Shown here: in pieces, positions 41,364 to 45,257 of the stretch
Layout: every line of letters starts with the position of its first letter
How positions within the stretch are numbered: the stretch's first letter is position 1
DNA from: Acidobacteriaceae bacterium
GTDB lineage: Bacteria; Acidobacteriota; Terriglobia; Terriglobales; Acidobacteriaceae
Length of the DNA: 45,257 nucleotides
Assembly: GCA_003135475.1 (NCBI GenBank)
Contig: PLBW01000133.1
Coordinates: forward strand, 1-45,257
Direction of reading: 5' to 3'
Notes under the pieces: model-generated
Databases searched by the model: none
Seen by the model: the letters and a program-made list of their open reading frames with translations, nothing else
Told to the model about the DNA's origin: nothing
Position numbers and translations under genes: made by a program

Positions 41364-43052
41364 ATGAGCTTGCAAGCCCTAGTTGCGGCGGTACTCGGTT
41401 GCTTCCTGAGCTGCCCGTTGTTCTTAAACGGGCAAATGACGCCCTCTGGCCCGGGGTCAATAACCAGCGCAGCCTCCGCCGAGCAACATTATCCCGAACA
41501 GGCCTATCTGTCACCTGCGCGTTACACCAATGGCTTTTTCGGCTTTTCCTTCGAGCTTCCGGCCGACGCGCATCTGGAGCCGATTCCGGAGCCGGTCGCG
41601 CCCGACGGACGGATTCAACTGCTGGAATTGGGCGGCCCTCCGCCCGCCGATGCAGCGGTTTCGATCGTCGCCTTTCCGCCACGGGGGCAGGCAGCTCCGG
41701 ACGCGAAAGCTCTGCTTCGCAAGGCGCTTGACCAGGAGCTGTTCAGGGGAGTGGAAGAACTTCGCGCCCTGTCGAAGACCATGCTTGCCGGCCACCAGTT
41801 CTACTTCTACGAAACCCGTCGCGGGATCGACCAGCACATGCTGGCTGCGGCCAATCTCGATGGCTATGTGGTGATCGTGGAGTTAGGCGCCCACAACGAG
41901 AAGATGGTGAAAGATCTGGAGTTGTGCTTCCAGCACGTCGTGTTTTTCGCGCCTCAGCAGGTTCGGCAGTACATCGCGACGGATGCTCAGCCGTATGAAG
42001 GCCCGGCGATCTCATCTCATCGCCTGGCGCAGTTGAACGCCGATCCGCCGGAGAGCCACATTGATCCCGGCAAACTCGAGGGTAGCGTCTATCGCAATCC
42101 AGCACTCGGATTCAGCTACCAGCTTCCGCAAGGATGGTTTGTGGAACCGCAAGGAGCAGTATTGCCGGCCATCGAACGCGTGCGCGCGTCGGATTCATGG
42201 GCGGCGCTGCTCGGCGGCGGTACACCCAATGCGGGCGCTTCGGAGCGCCAATTGATGAAAGCGTGCAGCCGGACCCTGTTTTCGGTGTGGGCGAAGCGAC
42301 CGGGAGCGGATGGCCAAATCCCCTACGATGATTTTGGTGAGGTAACGCTCTCGGCGATATCGGCGGAGTGTTTTCCTGGTGTGAAGTTTCCGGCAAATTC
42401 AGCGGACCGGCAAGCCCTCCAGGATTTCTTGCTGCGGCTCGAGCTTACCCATCCGATCCTGCGCGACATGCGCGACGCAAGAGCTTTCACATCGCATGGC
42501 GTGGTGTTTCTGTTGCTCCACGGAAGCATCGCATTTAAGGAACCCAACGACGAACTGTCGCGGCGGTTATCGGTTGCGATGGCGATCACCCAGCGGCGAG
42601 GCTACCTGCTGACCTGGTTTTTCGCCGCTCCTCACGATAGTGAATTGGAACCATTGCTGAAAGAGAGGGCCGGATTCGATCCGGAGCCGACGAGCCAGGA
42701 CGCCAACGCTACGAAAGCAGGAAGCAGGGAGGCGCCCGGTAAGGAGGCCGCTCCGGCTGCGGCAGCAAGCGCGAATCCTGCCCCAGGTTCAACCTCGCAA
42801 GCGGCTGCCGGCTCCGCTTCCGGAGCGAACGCAAGCTTGCCCGGTGGTGGCTCGACGGTAGATGGCCCGGCTTCGACGACTGCGGGTGGCCAGAACGGAG
42901 TCTCGAATTCCAGCGGAACAGCCTCCGGTGGCACTTCGCAGCCGGAGAACAATTCTTCCAGTACTCCACCAGCGACGCGTCCAACCTTGCTTCGTCCTGG
43001 CGAAACAATAGAAAGCCAGCAAGGAAAGGGCCCACCCATTCACAAGCATTAG
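41364..43052 (+). CDS. secreted hypothetical protein with two similar beta domains
   Basis: A 562-residue exported protein. A signal peptide (LQALVAAVLGCFLSCPLFL) is followed by two regions with the same opening, YTNGFFGFSFELPAD (about 54) and YRNPALGFSYQLPQGW (about 245), suggesting a duplicated domain of the PsbP/DUF1795-like type. A tail of about 120 residues, rich in Ala, Gly, Ser, Thr and Pro, ends the protein. The first Cys of CPLFL might allow lipidation, but the context is not a clear lipobox. No enzyme motif is recognised. It stands alone between divergent and convergent neighbours. Confidence 0.7.
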   Translation: MSLQALVAAVLGCFLSCPLFLNGQMTPSGPGSITSAASAEQHYPEQAYLSPARYTNGFFGFSFELPADAHLEPIPEPVAPDGRIQLLELGGPPPADAAVSIVAFPPRGQAAPDAKALLRKALDQELFRGVEELRALSKTMLAGHQFYFYETRRGIDQHMLAAANLDGYVVIVELGAHNEKMVKDLELCFQHVVFFAPQQVRQYIATDAQPYEGPAISSHRLAQLNADPPESHIDPGKLEGSVYRNPALGFSYQLPQGWFVEPQGAVLPAIERVRASDSWAALLGGGTPNAGASERQLMKACSRTLFSVWAKRPGADGQIPYDDFGEVTLSAISAECFPGVKFPANSADRQALQDFLLRLELTHPILRDMRDARAFTSHGVVFLLLHGSIAFKEPNDELSRRLSVAMAITQRRGYLLTWFFAAPHDSELEPLLKERAGFDPEPTSQDANATKAGSREAPGKEAAPAAAASANPAPGSTSQAAAGSASGANASLPGGGSTVDGPASTTAGGQNGVSNSSGTASGGTSQPENNSSSTPPATRPTLLRPGETIESQQGKGPPIHKH

Positions 43053-43073
43053 CGTAGCGCTGATAGGTGGCAG

Positions 43074-44120
43074 CTAGTTCAAGAAGAACTTGGTGTACAA
43101 CGTGTCCCGCTGCGCAGGACGGAAGCCGGCATCGCGAATGATGCGGCGCAGTTCCTCTTCGGTGGTGCAGTTGCGAACTCCGGCTGCGCGCACTACATTT
43201 TCCTCGATCATCACTGAGCCGACGTCGTTGCCGCCGAAGCGCAAACCCGTCTGGCAGACTTTCAGGCCTTGCGTCACCCAACTCGACTGCACGTTCTGGA
43301 AGTTGCTGAGGAAGAGGCGCGCGATGGCAAGCGTCTTCAGGTATTCGACCGCCGTAGCTTCATCCCAACCGCGTCCACCGAGCGCTGTGTTTTGCGGCTG
43401 AAACGACCAGGGAATAAACGCGGTGAAACCGCCCGTCTCTTCTTGCAGATCATAGACGTGCTGGAAATGATTGATGCGGTGCTCGTAGGTTTCGCCGACG
43501 CCAAACATCATGGTTGCCGTCGTTCTCATGCCGAGTTTGTGGGCAGTGCGGTGTACGTTGAGCCAGTCGTTGGTGAGGCACTTCAAGCGCGCGATCTTGT
43601 AGCGCACTTCGTCGTCCAGGATCTCGGCGCCGCCGCCGGGGATGGAATCAAGCCCGGCATCGCGCAGGCGCTTGATTGTGTCTTCGATCGTGAGGCCGCT
43701 GACTTCGGCGATGCAGATGATCTCGGACGCCGAGAAACAATGCAGGTGGACCTGCGGAAAGCGCTGCTTCATGCCGCTCAGCAGGGCCTCGTACCAATCG
43801 ATTTTCAGATCGGGATGCAGACCACCCTGCAGCAGGACGCCCGTTCCCCCTAACTCCACCGTCTCGCGCACCTTGTCGTAAATGGTGTCGAAATCGAGAA
43901 GGTATCCCTCCTTCGCCATTTTGCCCTTGAGCGGACGGTAGAAGGCGCAGAAGGTGCAGTACTCCGTGCAGAAGTTGGTGTAGTTGATATTGCGGTCGAT
44001 GATGTAGGTCACCACACCGTCGGGGTGCAATCGGCGGCGCACCGCGTCGGCTTCCATGCCGAGGCCGATGAGGTCATTGGAGCGATACATTTCGAGCGCT
44101 TCAGCTTTGGTCAGAGACAT
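43074..44120 (-). CDS. mqnC: cyclic dehypoxanthinyl futalosine synthase (MqnC)
   Basis: A 348-residue radical-SAM enzyme of the futalosine pathway for menaquinone, catalysing cyclisation of dehypoxanthine futalosine. The 4Fe-4S motif is CTEYCTFCAFYR (Cys51, 55, 58), followed by LLQGGLHPDLKIDWYE and SIPGGGAEIL, both diagnostic of the MqnC/MqnE group; YRPLKG and QPQNTALGG favour MqnC. The start is ATG at 44120, without a clear ribosome-binding site. It lies 21 bases from the end of a convergent gene. Menaquinone made here would serve complex I encoded upstream. Confidence 0.94.
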   Translation of the reverse strand: MSLTKAEALEMYRSNDLIGLGMEADAVRRRLHPDGVVTYIIDRNINYTNFCTEYCTFCAFYRPLKGKMAKEGYLLDFDTIYDKVRETVELGGTGVLLQGGLHPDLKIDWYEALLSGMKQRFPQVHLHCFSASEIICIAEVSGLTIEDTIKRLRDAGLDSIPGGGAEILDDEVRYKIARLKCLTNDWLNVHRTAHKLGMRTTATMMFGVGETYEHRINHFQHVYDLQEETGGFTAFIPWSFQPQNTALGGRGWDEATAVEYLKTLAIARLFLSNFQNVQSSWVTQGLKVCQTGLRFGGNDVGSVMIEENVVRAAGVRNCTTEEELRRIIRDAGFRPAQRDTLYTKFFLN

Positions 44121-44357
44121 AGGAGGTCACAACCCACAGTGACATTCTAACTGGGCAGACAGAGCGCAGGGAAGCTGGCCATCTATTTGTGGGTGGCGGG
44201 AAACCTAGACCGCAGGCTGGCAGATCCAACCTTAGCGGCGCGCGGCGCGAAACAATCCTGCTCAAATGGCGTTTATAGCGGGGTGCTCCTCAAACGGGCC
44301 GTACGTTGCGTACGGAAGGCTTTCCTGGCTTAGAATCGGGGCCACCAGAGGAGAGTC

Positions 44358-44858
44358 ATGGACCAAACCGGCGTTACCAGAATCGCCGCACCGAAAGCCT
44401 CACGTCCTCACATGACCGGTTATGGTGTTCCAGAGTCCCTGGAGGGCAGCCTGCCTTGGGAATGGGCGCGCGCGCGTATCAGCAAGTCGCATAATTACTG
44501 GCTGGCGACCGTGCGGCCCGACGGCGCGCCGCACACCATGGTGGTGTGGGGTGTCTGGCTTGACGGCGCCTATTACTTCAGCACCAGCGCAACCAGTCGC
44601 AAGGGCCGCAATCTTCAACAGAACCCAAACTGCGTCGTATGCACCGAAAATGCGGAAGAAGCTGTGATTATCGAGGGTGTGGCACGTCAGCTGGACGACG
44701 ACAAGATTCCGCAGCAAGCGTTCACCGACTACAAAGCGAAATACGCTTGGGAACTCGACCCGAAGATGGGGCCGGTGTTCGAGGTAAGACCACGGGTGGT
44801 CTTTGCCATGCCTGAAAAGCAGTTTCCCAAAGGGGTCACGCGTTGGAAGTTTGAATGA
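44358..44858 (+). CDS. pyridoxamine-5'-phosphate-oxidase-fold (PNPOx-like) protein
   Basis: A 166-residue split-barrel flavin-binding protein. The core is NYWLATVRPDGAPHTMVVWGVWLDGAYYFSTSATSRKGRNLQQNPNCVV-type (ATVRPDGAPH, YYFSTSATSRKGRNL), then VVIIEGVA. This is the pattern of PPOX-class F420- or FMN-dependent enzymes rather than true PdxH. The start is ATG at 44358 with GAGGAGAG upstream. The cofactor (FMN, F420 or haem) is not decided by the sequence I can read. Confidence 0.83.
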   Translation: MDQTGVTRIAAPKASRPHMTGYGVPESLEGSLPWEWARARISKSHNYWLATVRPDGAPHTMVVWGVWLDGAYYFSTSATSRKGRNLQQNPNCVVCTENAEEAVIIEGVARQLDDDKIPQQAFTDYKAKYAWELDPKMGPVFEVRPRVVFAMPEKQFPKGVTRWKFE

Positions 44859-44922
44859 TTTACAACATTCAGGCTGGCGAAGAGGAAAAGGCTGGCAGAT
44901 CGCCGGCCTGAATGATCCGCGT

Positions 44923-45257
44923 TCACTGCGCCTTTGGAGGCGTACCAGTGCTGCTCTTAGTCTTTGCGCCCGTTGCCCGATGGGCGATGATCTTGTCCTG
45001 TATGCCAGCGTAAGTCTTCTGGGAAACAATCTTGCGAGTCAGCAGGTCGCGCTTCGAATGGTAGGGGCGGCCGTCGATAATTTTCTGCGAATAGGCGCTG
45101 CCAATGCCCGGCAGTGCCTCCAGTTGATCTCTGGTGGCGCGGTTGATATCGAGTTTCTCCGATGGCGGGGTGGCCGAACTCGCCGGCTTGCTCGTCTGCG
45201 CGGCTTTGCCGCCCGCCGTGCCGCTGGAGGCCGTGCTCTGCGCGAGCAACGGTAAAG
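44923..45257 (-). CDS. ComEA-like helix-hairpin-helix protein, 5' end cut by the window
   Basis: The 3' part of a secreted helix-hairpin-helix protein. The frame stays open to the window edge and begins with the end of a probable signal peptide (LPLLAQS). The HhH domain is KLDINRATRDQLEALPGIGS followed by AYSQKIIDGRPYHSKRDLL, then a short KT/ST-rich tail. ComEA proteins bind DNA in the periplasm during uptake; other short HhH proteins of this type have unknown roles. The true start lies outside the window. Confidence 0.82.
   Translation of the reverse strand, partial: LPLLAQSTASSGTAGGKAAQTSKPASSATPPSEKLDINRATRDQLEALPGIGSAYSQKIIDGRPYHSKRDLLTRKIVSQKTYAGIQDKIIAHRATGAKTKSSTGTPPKAQ

Overview
The window is chromosomal DNA of a GC-rich Gram-negative bacterium, most likely an acidobacterium (Acidobacteriota, Terriglobia-like). 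This is an inference. It rests on an Oar-like TonB-dependent receptor with an N-terminal carboxypeptidase-regulatory domain, two large secreted BNR/sortilin-like proteins, tandem DUF507 genes, futalosine-pathway menaquinone genes, and interspersed REP-like and CAGTTGTCAGT-type intergenic repeats. No rRNA, tRNA or CRISPR array was found.

Left part (1-5.4 kb): a cold-shock protein with its own terminator; queG followed by a MarR regulator, with an in-frame 27-bp tandem duplication in queG; a small membrane protein; a higBA-type toxin-antitoxin pair; and a Tat-exported vanadium-haloperoxidase-like gene broken by a one-base frameshift.

Mobile island (5.5-8.9 kb): the most interesting region. An IS1595-type transposase sits at one end of a 3,330-bp element (5509-8838). 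The element is bounded by inverted repeats (16 bp perfect, 24 of 28 bp overall) and flanked by a direct repeat AAATTA. Besides the transposase it carries an ATGA-overlapping two-gene operon, a DUF3800 protein and a ClpP-like serine-protease homologue, plus several very small genes. Two of these are divergent and share the bases of their start codons. It is inserted in what looks like the repeat array of an older IS end. The cargo pair has no function known to me and is the best candidate for an undescribed system, possibly defence or element maintenance.

Respiratory locus (9.0-20.8 kb): two DUF507 genes diverge from a complex I operon in the order nuoC-D-H-I-J-(small orf)-K-L-M-N. nuoA, B, E, F and G are not present. 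A perfect TGTGA-N6-TCACA CRP/FNR-family half-site pair lies about 100 bp before nuoC. NuoC and NuoM carry unusual Pro/Ala-rich terminal extensions, and the gaps inside the operon are full of repeats and hairpins. An acyl-CoA dehydrogenase and murB follow on the same strand.

Right part (23-45 kb): a PA2169/DUF2383 protein; a small conserved protein; two divergent paralogous BNR/sortilin-like secreted proteins; bacterioferritin; a DUF5666 protein followed by a TonB-dependent receptor; an RsbRD_N-like protein; a PLP aminotransferase; mqnD-like and mqnC (futalosine menaquinone pathway, whose product is the likely acceptor for complex I); bioY; a small membrane protein; a membrane glycosyltransferase; a secreted protein of unknown function; a PNPOx-fold protein; and the 3' part of a ComEA-like helix-hairpin-helix gene cut by the window edge.
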